NCBI GenBank assembly: GCA_003157295.1
Contig: PMJF01000048.1
Span: 1-8,581 of the forward strand
Direction of reading: 5' to 3'
From: Candidatus Moraniibacteriota bacterium
Lineage (GTDB): Bacteria > Patescibacteriota > Minisyncoccia > Moranbacterales > UBA11712
DNA length: 8,581 nucleotides
The notes under the pieces were generated by a model. It saw only the letters and a program-made list of their open reading frames with translations. It had not been told where the DNA came from and did no database searches. Made by a program: the position numbers and the translations under genes. How positions within the stretch are numbered: the first letter of the stretch is position 1; each line of letters starts with the position of its first letter. Positions 1-6,527 of this stretch are shown piece after piece.

Positions 1-334
1 AATCCAATCGCGTATTTTGCGCTTCCGGATATTTTTCTCTTATTTTTTTGAGGACCTCCTTGTTTTTTTCATCGTCTGAATTACCGTAGCGGATCAGAAC
101 GGAATTGTTTTGCGTCGGCTGAACCGTGGCATCCTTTGTCCCGGCTTCATCGAGAATTGTTTTTATTTCCGCGTTGGACGGCGCGGAGGCGGCGAATTTC
201 ACTTCCATCAAGGTCCCGCCGGTAAAATCTATGCCGTATTTCAAGCCCCAAGCCGAAAGACTGATAACACTTAAAAGCATCAGGGTTCCTGAGACAACAT
301 AGAAATATTTGCGCTTATTTATAATTTTATACAT
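1..334 (-). CDS. secF: Protein translocase subunit SecF, N-terminal part (cut by window edge)
   Basis: SecF pairs with SecD in the membrane complex that uses the proton-motive force to pull secreted proteins through SecYEG and release them. I translated 111 residues from an ATG at 334-332; the gene continues beyond base 1. The protein opens with a short basic N-terminus (MYKIINKRKY) and one hydrophobic segment at about residues 11-29. Next comes the SecF signature LKYGIDFTGGTLMEVKF at 31-47, then the start of the first extracytoplasmic domain. It follows secD on the same strand after a 112-nt gap, the usual secD-secF order. No Shine-Dalgarno sequence is visible before the ATG (upstream bases CAATTCAAAACTCT). 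Almost all of the gap is a large palindrome ending 17 nt before the start codon. The signature and synteny make the identity secure; only the C-terminal part is unseen. Confidence 0.95.
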   Translation of the reverse strand, partial: MYKIINKRKYFYVVSGTLMLLSVISLSAWGLKYGIDFTGGTLMEVKFAASAPSNAEIKTILDEAGTKDATVQPTQNNSVLIRYGNSDDEKNKEVLKKIREKYPEAQNTRLD

Positions 335-350
335 AGAGTTTTGAATTGAG

Positions 351-442
351 CTGAAGATTATGATTTTGAAAATATTGCGTTCTATTGCTATTTGTTAACA
401 AGTAGCAATAGGTTAGCCTATTTGAAAAATCATGATCTTCAG
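351..442. repeat. 92-nt imperfect palindrome between secD and secF
   Basis: The whole segment is symmetric about one centre, between 396 and 397. The inner arms 382-396 and 397-411 match at 14 of 15 positions (core TTGTTAACAA at 392-401). Five more pairs form between 370-374 and 419-423. The outer arms 351-367 and 426-442 match at 16 of 17. A 7 by 7 internal loop (375-381 with 412-418) and a 2 by 2 mismatch separate the three blocks. It starts 4 nt beyond the secD stop and ends 17 nt before the secF start, so the joint mRNA would carry a very large hairpin there. There is no U-tract after it, so it does not look like an intrinsic terminator. It could be an RNase III or processing site, an element setting the SecD:SecF ratio, or an inserted palindromic repeat. 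The symmetry is directly visible; the role is unknown. Confidence 0.85.
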
Positions 443-446
443 TGAA

Positions 447-2153
447 TCAAAGTTCTTTTTCTTCGCTTATTTTTTCTTTGGCGATCACCAATCCTTTTCT
501 CTTCTCTGCCCATTCTCCGATCACCGCCGTCAATATTGTCCGAGTGATCACAATGGCAGTAAACATGGAAACCAGCACACCCAAAAGCAAAGTGACGGCA
601 AAACCTTTCACAAACCCAGTTCCGAACCAAATCAAGATCAGCGACGTGATTATTGTGGAAATATTGCTGTCCCGGATGCTCGGCCAGGCCCTGTGAAATC
701 CTTCCGTGATCGCTCCTCGCAGGCTGCGGCCTTTTCTGATCTCTTCCTTGGTGCGTTCGAAGATCAGGATGTTAGCGTCGACGGCCATACCGACCGAAAG
801 GATGAAACCGGCGATCCCAGCCAACGTCAAGGTGATCGACCAGGGCGTTACGAATGACATTTTGAAAATCGCCACCATAAGTGAGGTATAGATCAAAAGT
901 GCAAATGTCGCGATAAGCCCGAGAAATCGATAGTAAATAACCATGAAAATGGCGACCAGGATCATCCCGATAAGCCCGGCTCCAAGACTCTTATCGAGCG
1001 ACACCTTGCCCAGTGACGCCTCAAGACTTTGCTGGCCGATGAGAGTGATCGGCATCGGCAAGGCGCCTTCGTTGAGCCTTTGCGCTAATTTTTTGGCTTC
1101 CTCAAGGGAAAAATTGCCTGTGATGACCGCTTTTCCATCGGTAATTTCGGTCTGCACCGTCGGGGCGCTGATAACCTGCCCGTCGAGAAAAATGGCGATT
1201 TGTTTGCCAATATTATCTTTTGTGAGCTGACCGAACAGCTTCGTTCCTTCACTATCAAACTCGATTCCCACTTCCGGCTTTCCTGATTGGGACATAAACT
1301 GGACGTCCGCCCGCTTCAAGTTTTTTCCCGAAAGACCCGTTTCGATGAATGTGGGTGTTTGCTGTTGAACCGGCGGAGTTTTTTTCATCAAAAGGATATG
1401 CTGGGCATGCACTTCCTTGTTGTCCCCGTCTCCTCGCTCTTCCAGTTTTTTGATAATATGATATCCGAACTGTGATTCGACTATTTGCGGATAAACCTCT
1501 CCCGGTTTCAAGTCGCTATCGAAAAGAACCTTGTCAAACTCGGGAACGAAAGCTCCTTTTTTCACCCAATCCAGGTCACCGCCCTTGTCTTTTGAACCCG
1601 GATCTTCCGAATTTTGTTTCGCCAACTCTGAAAAATCGGCGCCGTTCTGGATTTGTTTGAGTAAGTCTTCCGCTTTCTTTTTTTGCTGTTCATTGTAGGC
1701 TTGGTCCTCGGCTGAAAGTTCTTGTGGCGGCTGTTCGGCCGGAGCCTCCATCTTTTTGAATTCCAGAAAAGGCGTTTCTTTGATCATGGATTTGGCCGCC
1801 TCGATATCTTTCACGCCCGCCAGCTCGACTATGAGCCTCTGCTCTCCGCCTGATTTCGAGGTTTCAATGAGAGGTTCGGCGACCCCGAATGCGTTCACGC
1901 GCCTCTCGATCACATCTTGCAGGCCGTTCAAAGCATCCTGGGCTTTTCCCGATTCCACTCCGCTCGTGTCGACTTTGTATACCAAATGGATCCCTCCCTG
2001 AAGATCGAGGCCCAGATTTATTTTGAAGCGCGAAAGAAAAGATGAAGCCCAGGCTGGTTTCGAAATTTTTCCCGGATAGGCGACAAGAGCCGCTGCAGCA
2101 AAGAGCAGCAGAACTAACAAAAATTTTATCCAAATTTTTCTTTGGACGGACAT
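447..2153 (-). CDS. secD: Protein translocase subunit SecD with embedded parvulin-type PPIase domain
   Basis: SecD is the larger subunit of the SecDF proton-driven motor. Its extracytoplasmic P1 domain grips substrates leaving SecYEG. The 568-residue product has an N-terminal membrane segment (about 8-27), then the SecD signature NLGLDLQGGIHLVYK (46-60) and the P1 base (70-135). P1 resumes at TGLSGKNLKRADV (272-284) and continues through DGQVISAPTV (324-333). Five membrane segments follow (about 388-408, 410-432, 437-460, 496-512, 514-540). Within them is the conserved VGMAVDANILIFER (454-467), whose D459 matches the essential transmembrane aspartate of the family. Between FLEFKKM (129-135) and the resumption lies a foreign block with parvulin (PpiC/rotamase) motifs, described separately. 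The ATG at 2153 gives a proper N-terminal anchor; no Shine-Dalgarno sequence is evident, but an extended -10 lies upstream. The gene is followed by the palindrome and secF. Confidence 0.96.
   Translation of the reverse strand: MSVQRKIWIKFLLVLLLFAAAALVAYPGKISKPAWASSFLSRFKINLGLDLQGGIHLVYKVDTSGVESGKAQDALNGLQDVIERRVNAFGVAEPLIETSKSGGEQRLIVELAGVKDIEAAKSMIKETPFLEFKKMEAPAEQPPQELSAEDQAYNEQQKKKAEDLLKQIQNGADFSELAKQNSEDPGSKDKGGDLDWVKKGAFVPEFDKVLFDSDLKPGEVYPQIVESQFGYHIIKKLEERGDGDNKEVHAQHILLMKKTPPVQQQTPTFIETGLSGKNLKRADVQFMSQSGKPEVGIEFDSEGTKLFGQLTKDNIGKQIAIFLDGQVISAPTVQTEITDGKAVITGNFSLEEAKKLAQRLNEGALPMPITLIGQQSLEASLGKVSLDKSLGAGLIGMILVAIFMVIYYRFLGLIATFALLIYTSLMVAIFKMSFVTPWSITLTLAGIAGFILSVGMAVDANILIFERTKEEIRKGRSLRGAITEGFHRAWPSIRDSNISTIITSLILIWFGTGFVKGFAVTLLLGVLVSMFTAIVITRTILTAVIGEWAEKRKGLVIAKEKISEEKEL
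1374..1706 (-). other. Parvulin/PpiC-like domain inserted in SecD P1, apparently circularly permuted
   Basis: This is the segment encoding about residues 150-260 of SecD. Parvulins catalyse cis-trans isomerisation of prolyl bonds. The order here is: helix AEDLLKQIQNGADFSELAKQ (161-180); NSEDPGSKDKGGDLDWVKKG (181-200), whose D184 sits where Pin1 has Cys113; AFVPEFDKVLF (201-211), with the conserved F206; GEVYPQIVESQFGYHIIKK (218-236), with H232 matching the C-terminal catalytic-site His. Only after this comes KEVHAQHILLMKK (246-258), which matches the first strand of parvulins; its H252 corresponds to the N-terminal catalytic-site His. In standard parvulins that strand comes first. Nothing like it is seen before residue 161, where a Pro/Glu/Gln-rich linker lies (136-160). 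A Gln/Pro linker follows (259-267). Either the domain is circularly permuted or it is the remnant of tandem parvulin repeats. The PPIase-family assignment is strong from motifs; activity and permutation are inferred. Confidence 0.85.
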
Positions 2154-2181
2154 ATAGATAAGGCTCTAAATTTCTAGATCT

Positions 2182-2190
2182 ATTTTAGCA
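2182..2190 (-). promoter_or_regulatory. Probable extended -10 promoter for secDF
   Basis: Read on the minus strand, this is TGCTAAAAT, an extended -10 (TGn followed by a TATAAT-like hexamer, 4 of 6) about 28 nt before the secD ATG. That predicts a start near 2175 and a leader of about 20 nt. There is no good -35 at 16-18 bp; a TTGAGC lies further away, with a 23-bp spacer. The location between the end of the preceding gene and secD is right for a promoter. Confidence 0.4.
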
Positions 2191-2212
2191 CAGAAAGAAG
2201 AAAAAATAAAGC

Positions 2213-2461
2213 TCAACCCTGCTTCATTTTCAGTATCGCCAAAATTACGGAACAGACAAGCGGACTTACATTCATATAAACAATATAATAATCAGACTTG
2301 AGCAGGCCATACAGGATCAAACATACCGACTGCAGAAACAGGATCAGCAAAAAATAGCCGGACAGGTCTTTCGTTTCCTTGGTTATCCAGCTTTTATAAA
2401 CTTGCGGAAACAGCCGGATAGTGTTCAAAACCCCCGCCGTAATTCCAAGAAATTCGATCAT
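2213..2461 (-). CDS. SemiSWEET family sugar transporter (PQ-loop/MtN3 repeat)
   Basis: The 82-residue membrane protein has three predicted helices (about 3-19, 34-52, 58-77), the size and topology of bacterial SemiSWEETs. These are half-transporters that dimerise to carry sugars by facilitated diffusion. The PQ motif is in RLFPQVYKSWITKETKDLS (16-34), with P19-Q20 and the typical T-K-x-T/D-K-D-L-S stretch after helix 1. YG (51-52) near the end of helix 2 and N64 in helix 3 (YMNVSP) match conserved positions; the helix 3 Asn lines the sugar pocket in the family. The ATG overlaps the stop of the upstream Nudix gene by 4 bp (ATGA), so translation is probably coupled. Substrate cannot be told from sequence. 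Family confidence is high; a different small PQ-loop transporter is the main alternative. Confidence 0.88.
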   Translation of the reverse strand: MIEFLGITAGVLNTIRLFPQVYKSWITKETKDLSGYFLLILFLQSVCLILYGLLKSDYYIVYMNVSPLVCSVILAILKMKQG

Positions 2462-2928
2462 TTCATCTTTGATAAAAATCGATTCGCTTTTTTCAACACA
2501 TTTTTGGGATTCCTATAAGTAACTCGTGAAAACGCTTCTTTATATTCCACCCATGAATAATCGACGTGTTCGGATGATAGTTTTATTTTTTTTTCTTCAG
2601 TTTCAGTCAAATACACTCTTACTGTTTTTAAAATATTAATTCCCCTTCCGGATGATTTTCGTTCTTCTTTTTCCCGGTCTTTAGCGCGATAAAAATATCC
2701 ATACCATGCAGAAAAATCAGGAATTATTTTAAACTCGGTTATCCCCGTTTCCTCTTTTACTTCACGTCGCAAGGTCTCCTGTTCGGTCTCGCCCTTTTCA
2801 ATATGGCCCTTGGGAAAATCCCAATGCCCGCAATAACCGTCACTTGGGGGATGTCTTATCAAGAGATAAAAGATCTTCTTTCCCTCGTGACGAAAAACCA
2901 CTGCGCCGATTGATCTTTCAAATGCCAT
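2458..2928 (-). CDS. Nudix hydrolase, diadenosine tetraphosphate (Ap4A) hydrolase-like
   Basis: The 156-residue protein has a complete Nudix box at 41-63. G41, E47, R55-E56 and E59-E60-x-G62 fit GX5EX7REUXEEXGU, so metal binding and phosphoanhydride hydrolysis should be intact. The sequence just before the box, GHWDFPKGHIEKGE (34-47), is characteristic of asymmetrical Ap4A hydrolase-like Nudix enzymes (MutT/NUDT2 type). These remove alarmone-like dinucleoside polyphosphates; RNA 5'-end pyrophosphohydrolases are a related alternative. The N-terminal FERSIGAVVFRHEGKKIFYLLI forms the usual first strands of the fold. W75-Y76 may stack a base, which is inference. The ATG at 2928 has no Shine-Dalgarno sequence and lies about 10 nt from the predicted transcription start. 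The stop overlaps the SemiSWEET start, making a two-gene unit. Confidence 0.92.
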   Translation of the reverse strand: MAFERSIGAVVFRHEGKKIFYLLIRHPPSDGYCGHWDFPKGHIEKGETEQETLRREVKEETGITEFKIIPDFSAWYGYFYRAKDREKEERKSSGRGINILKTVRVYLTETEEKKIKLSSEHVDYSWVEYKEAFSRVTYRNPKNVLKKANRFLSKMK

Positions 2929-2944
2929 ACTGGTAAAAATCTAA

Positions 2945-2972
2945 GTTATAATCGATAAACTATTTATCTTAA
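2945..2972 (-). promoter_or_regulatory. Probable promoter of the Nudix-SemiSWEET unit
   Basis: On the minus strand TTAAGA (2972-2967) and TATAAC (2950-2945) are separated by 16 bp. They resemble sigma70 -35 and -10 boxes, matching 4 and 5 of 6 respectively. Initiation about 7 nt downstream would give a leader of about 10 nt, nearly leaderless, which fits the missing Shine-Dalgarno sequence. The rest of this gap (2973-3053) shows only two copies of TCGCGA (3019-3024, 3040-3045) and no gene. Confidence 0.45.
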
Positions 2973-3053
2973 TGCCGCACTTTTAGTTTTCAGAAAATAT
3001 CTTATCGGGCACATCTTTTCGCGAGCGGGCATGGTTTTTTCGCGATTTATTAC

Positions 3054-3092
3054 GAAAAAGAGCGAGTGAAAAGCTGTAGTGAGCTTGCTCGC
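3054..3092 (-). terminator. Intrinsic terminator after purD homologue
   Basis: On the minus strand GCGAG (3092-3088) pairs with CTCGC (3066-3062), and inside it AAGCT (3086-3082) pairs with AGCTT (3075-3071) around a CACTAC loop. The run TCTTTTTC (3061-3054) follows directly. It lies about 80 nt beyond the purD stop and separates it from the Nudix unit. Confidence 0.6.
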
Positions 3093-3170
3093 CGGTCAAG
3101 CGAACGGCACGGCAAGGTATTTTCTGGATAAATTTAGATCTTATAGAAAAAATTTCCACTCTTTAAGACA

Positions 3171-4691
3171 TTACAATCCAAATAACTCATCTGCGATCTC
3201 ATATTGGCTTCCAATGTCCCGACGCAGATCAAGGCGATTGCCTTTCGGATCTTCACGCGGAATGACCCGGACTTTCCCCTCATCAAAAGCTCGAAGCAAT
3301 TTCTCACGAAGCAAGCTCACGGATTCGCCCCTTCGTTGATCGGGTTTCAATGAAGCGTTGGCCATGATATAACAAACTCTCGATCCGTCAGAGAAAAATT
3401 GGCCACCGCGAAATTCCATCGCCGAGGGAACAAAAACGATTCCCTTTTTCTTGAGATAGGCAAGGTCCATTTCCATTTTTTCGTTTCGGGTGCACGACCA
3501 AGGATAGCCTTTTTGTCCTTTGGGACCGCCAGGTCCGGTAACGAGCGCCATTGTCATTGCGATCTGATCTTCCCGTATCTCTGGTTGGATTTTATCTAAA
3601 TTTCCCTGAAACATTGCCTGAAACAGCGCGCCCAAATTTCTCGTTCTTCTCGCCACGACCGGAAATTCCGGCTCCCCCGGACGAATATTCACTTCGCAGA
3701 CCCGAATCGCCGTCGGTTTTTTATTTTCATCGAGCGAAACGAAACAGCCGGGATATAGGATACAAGGACGCAGATATCCCGCTTTTTTCATCGCTCCAAT
3801 GAGCGGCCGAAATATTTTTTCACTCGCCATTTCCATTATCTCTGGTGTTTCAACCGGATGCGGTGAAACCGAACCCATTCCGCCCGTGATAGGATTATCC
3901 GTCCCGGACTGGCCAGCAAAGCGTTCCGGATAATCCATCGCCGTCGGTAGGATCTGAAAATTCCCGTTTTTGTCCACCAGCGCCGTGAAACTGATCTCCA
4001 TTCCGGACATCCGCGATTCAACCAAAAGCGGCCAATTTTCCGCCCCGCACAATTCTTTATAGTTATCTTGATAATCTTTGATCATCCCGTCGTAAACTTT
4101 TTTGATCTGCCAGCTATCCATGATCACACGCGAACCTTTTCCGCCCGCCGTGAAAGGATATTTCAAAACCACTCCGCCATGCCTGTGAATATACTCGAGA
4201 CTTATTTTCAAAACTGCCTTATAATCCTTTGCGTTTACAGTTGTCCATTCATCCGCGACCGGCACACCAGCATCGCGCAAAAATTCTTTGGCCCGAATTT
4301 TGTCGCCTTCGATGAAAGAGGCTTCTTGGGTGAGACCAGATATTTTTTCTCCGAAATTTACTTCGCCGATTCGGGGCGAGCCCGCTGCGGAAACTTTATC
4401 AATAAGCCCCTGATAAAAAAGATCCTCTGGCAAAGGGACAACGTAATCAACTTTTTTGCTTTTCAGGGCTTCGATTATCGCCTCGCCATACCCATCAACC
4501 GAGTTATTTTTCGTATCCAAAAAATCCACCGACCAGCCGGACATCTCAGCTAGCGGCTTCATCGCCGGACTGCCCCGAAAAACCATCCCCTGAAATTTTT
4601 CTTCGCTATTTTCACTTTTCGCCGTCGAAACCACCAGCGCTGAAACCAGCGTCCTCGAATCCGAACCGGCAAACGCTATTTTTATTGGCAT
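3171..4691 (-). CDS. purD: Divergent phosphoribosylamine-glycine ligase (PurD/GARS-like ATP-grasp protein)
   Basis: PurD joins glycine to phosphoribosylamine with ATP to give GAR, the second step of purine synthesis. Matches run along the whole 506 residues: the ATP-grasp entry LKYPFTAGGKGSRVIMD (176-192), ESRMSGMEISFTALVD (225-240), and TDNPITGGMGSVSPHP (264-279) for the family's GPNTGGMGAYSP. They continue with ILYPGCFVSLD (311-321), VCEVNIRPGEPEFPVV (331-346) for EFNARFGDPETQ, PKGQKGYPW (390-398), and the C-terminal RRDIG (490-494). It differs from typical PurD: it is about 75-85 residues longer, and the N-terminal glycine-rich motif GSGGREHAL is replaced by GSDSRTLVSAL (9-19). The ATG at 4691 has no Shine-Dalgarno sequence; a TGCTAAAGT extended -10-like motif (4706-4698) lies so close that the transcript might be leaderless. 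No other purine gene is adjacent. The family is clear; the same substrate is probable but not certain. Confidence 0.85.
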   Translation of the reverse strand: MPIKIAFAGSDSRTLVSALVVSTAKSENSEEKFQGMVFRGSPAMKPLAEMSGWSVDFLDTKNNSVDGYGEAIIEALKSKKVDYVVPLPEDLFYQGLIDKVSAAGSPRIGEVNFGEKISGLTQEASFIEGDKIRAKEFLRDAGVPVADEWTTVNAKDYKAVLKISLEYIHRHGGVVLKYPFTAGGKGSRVIMDSWQIKKVYDGMIKDYQDNYKELCGAENWPLLVESRMSGMEISFTALVDKNGNFQILPTAMDYPERFAGQSGTDNPITGGMGSVSPHPVETPEIMEMASEKIFRPLIGAMKKAGYLRPCILYPGCFVSLDENKKPTAIRVCEVNIRPGEPEFPVVARRTRNLGALFQAMFQGNLDKIQPEIREDQIAMTMALVTGPGGPKGQKGYPWSCTRNEKMEMDLAYLKKKGIVFVPSAMEFRGGQFFSDGSRVCYIMANASLKPDQRRGESVSLLREKLLRAFDEGKVRVIPREDPKGNRLDLRRDIGSQYEIADELFGL

Positions 4692-4723
4692 AAGTCAACT
4701 TTAGCAAACTTTTTTCTTTTTAC

Positions 4724-4746
4724 AAAATAAAAAGGCCGCCCCTTTT
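4724..4746 (-). terminator. Probable intrinsic terminator after polX
   Basis: On the minus strand AAAAGG (4746-4741) pairs with CCTTTT (4735-4730) around GGCGG, and the run continues as T5ATTTT to 4724. It lies 24 nt after the polX stop, in the short gap before purD. The U-tract is partly used by the stem, so strength is uncertain. Confidence 0.5.
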
Positions 4747-4769
4747 CATGTCTGAGAAAAAACGTTCTT

Positions 4770-6491
4770 CTATTTCCTATTTAAAAACTTCGAGAGCTCT
4801 TCCGCCTCCAAGCAATTCACGACATCCTTTTTCTTCGCCCAGCCGCGCCGCGCTTGCGCGATGCCAAGTTCCAGATAGTGCAGTTGATTCTTGCTATGTG
4901 CATCCGTGCCAAGCGACAATTTCACGCCGCAGCCAATCGCCCGTTTAATGTTCAAATCGTTGAGATCCAGCCGACTGGGATACGCATTTATTTCAAGAAT
5001 GGTCTTGTTTTTTGCCGCGGCCTGGCAGATCGCATCAAAATCAAACTCATATCCCGACCGGCGGAAAATGATCCGGCCGGTGGGATGGGCGATAATGTTA
5101 ATATGCGGATTCTCGATCGCCCGAATGAGCCGTTTGGTCATTTCGTTTTTCGGCATCTTGAAATTGGAATGAATGGAACCCAGAACGATATCAAACTTCG
5201 CGAGATATTTATTTTCGAGCGCAATCGTTCCGTCCGGATTAATATCCACTTCACAGCCTTTGAAAATTTTTATTCCATTCATCGCATGGTCCACTTTCTC
5301 GATTTCCCGCCATTGCTTTTCGATAGTTTTGATATCCATCGCTCCGGCAATTTTTAGGTGTCCCACATGATCAGTGATGGCAATATATTTTCGGCCTAAA
5401 CGCTCGGCTTCTTCGGCCATTTCCCGCACGGTATGCGTTCCGTCGGAATAAGTGGTGTGCATTTGCAGATCACTCAGGACTTCGTCGTATTCAACAATTT
5501 TCGGCAATTGATGTTTTTGCGCGAGCTCAATTTCTCCCCGATTTTCCCGCATTTCCGGCGGCATCCAGTCCAGACCCAATTTTTTATAGATTTCTTCTTC
5601 CGTCTGTCCGGTAAGAAATTTGTTATTCTTATCGAATAATCCATATTCATTCAGCTTCCATCCCTTTTTGATCGCAATTTTCCTCAATTCCACATTATGA
5701 TCTTTGTTTCCGGTAAAATACTGCTCCGCCGCGCCGAACGATCTTTCCGGAACCACCCGCAGATCCGCGTCGATACCGATGTCTAGCCGTACTGACGATT
5801 TTGTGGCGCCCCGCGCGATAATTTTTTCCACGTTCGGCATTGAGATAAAATATTCCATCGCGGCGTGCGAATCATCGGCCGCGGCTAGGAAATCAATGTC
5901 GCCGACCGTTTCTTTCCGACGCCGAAACGATCCGCAGGCCAAAACTTTTTTGACGCCGGCGGAAGAAGCGAGATCTTTTTCAATTTTTGAAACAAGAGGG
6001 GAGACATAGCCCAGCGAAAACCTCCCTCGATGCTCGCGGGAAAGTTCGATCGAACGCAAAATGTTCTCTTCTGTTTTTTCACCAAAATGGGGGAGAGTCC
6101 GTATTTTTTTCGCCCGGGCCGCTTTTTCAAGATCTTGAACATTCCGAATCCCCAACTTTTCGTATAAAATTTTGATCATTTTCGGACCCACGCCTTCGAT
6201 CGCTTCGAAGCTCAAAAGGTCAATGGGCGCTCCCCTCTTCAGTTTTTCAAAAACTCCGATCTTCCCGGTTTTTATATATTCCTCAATATGCTCTGCCATC
6301 CCCTTTCCTATTCCCTCCACTTCCATGAGACCCTTCACTCCGCTTTTTTTATAAATATCCGAAAGATCTTCCTCCATCTCCGAAATCAGCCGCGCCGCCT
6401 TTTCATACGCCCGCGGACGGAACTTATCGTCCTGCATCGCATAAAATTCGGCGATTTGATAGAAAATTTTTGCGATTTTGGAATTAAACAT
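4770..6491 (-). CDS. polX: DNA polymerase/3'-5' exonuclease PolX (family X polymerase with PHP domain)
   Basis: Bacterial PolX fills short gaps in base-excision and break repair and has nuclease activity in its C-terminal PHP domain. I count residues from the upstream TTG at 6503; subtract 4 for the ATG at 6491. The order is: N-terminal helical 8-kDa-like region NSKIAKIFYQIAEFYAM (7-23); helix-hairpin-helix motifs VEGIGKGMA (62-70) and IEGVGPKMI (102-110); the nucleotidyltransferase motif GSFRRRKETVGDIDFL (191-206), with metal aspartates D202 and D204; and a third, D248, in DADLRVV. The PHP domain has DLQMHTTYSDGTHT (345-358), ITDH (376-379), GCEVDI (416-421), SIHS (443-446), AHP (472-474) and GTDAH (532-536), so all metal-site motifs are present. 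The ATG at 6491, giving 573 residues starting MFNSKIAKIF, fits the family better than the TTG. It follows ispG by 36 nt and is probably co-transcribed. Confidence 0.95.
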   Translation of the reverse strand: MFNSKIAKIFYQIAEFYAMQDDKFRPRAYEKAARLISEMEEDLSDIYKKSGVKGLMEVEGIGKGMAEHIEEYIKTGKIGVFEKLKRGAPIDLLSFEAIEGVGPKMIKILYEKLGIRNVQDLEKAARAKKIRTLPHFGEKTEENILRSIELSREHRGRFSLGYVSPLVSKIEKDLASSAGVKKVLACGSFRRRKETVGDIDFLAAADDSHAAMEYFISMPNVEKIIARGATKSSVRLDIGIDADLRVVPERSFGAAEQYFTGNKDHNVELRKIAIKKGWKLNEYGLFDKNNKFLTGQTEEEIYKKLGLDWMPPEMRENRGEIELAQKHQLPKIVEYDEVLSDLQMHTTYSDGTHTVREMAEEAERLGRKYIAITDHVGHLKIAGAMDIKTIEKQWREIEKVDHAMNGIKIFKGCEVDINPDGTIALENKYLAKFDIVLGSIHSNFKMPKNEMTKRLIRAIENPHINIIAHPTGRIIFRRSGYEFDFDAICQAAAKNKTILEINAYPSRLDLNDLNIKRAIGCGVKLSLGTDAHSKNQLHYLELGIAQARRGWAKKKDVVNCLEAEELSKFLNRK

Positions 6492-6499
6492 AATTTTTT

Positions 6500-6519
6500 C
6501 CAAAGCTAAGCTTTAGGGA
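6500..6519 (-). other. Short hairpin in the ispG-polX gap
   Basis: On the minus strand CC-T-AAAGC-TTA-GCTTT-GG forms a 7-bp stem with one bulged T. It lies just upstream of the polX ATG at 6491, and its 3' arm includes the GG of the only Shine-Dalgarno-like bases (GGA). No U-tract follows, so it is not an intrinsic terminator. It may modulate polX translation; that is inference. Confidence 0.4.
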
Positions 6520-6527
6520 AAACACAA

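Noticed and set aside
351..442. Reading the secD-secF palindrome as a CRISPR unit, tRNA or intrinsic terminator
   Set aside because: There is a single copy with no spacers, no cloverleaf or CCA-like features, and no U-tract on either side.
432..857. Plus-strand open frame of 141 codons
   Set aside because: It lies opposite the secD 3' end, has low-complexity Phe/Ser-rich and His/Gln-rich composition and no family resemblance; it is a shadow of secD.
3019..3045. Two TCGCGA copies between purD and the Nudix gene
   Set aside because: Each is only a 6-bp self-palindrome; two copies 21 bp apart are weak evidence of an operator, so no site was called.
3079..3339. Plus-strand frame starting with GTG in the gap after purD
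   Set aside because: It starts inside the terminator hairpin and runs antisense into the purD 3' end, with no recognisable features.
4068..4553. Plus-strand open frame of 161 codons
   Set aside because: It is fully antisense to purD, which has clear motifs in its own frame; composition is rich in Phe, His and Arg, as in a shadow frame.
4854..5357. Plus-strand open frame of 167 codons
   Set aside because: It is antisense to the PHP domain of polX and shows no recognisable domain.
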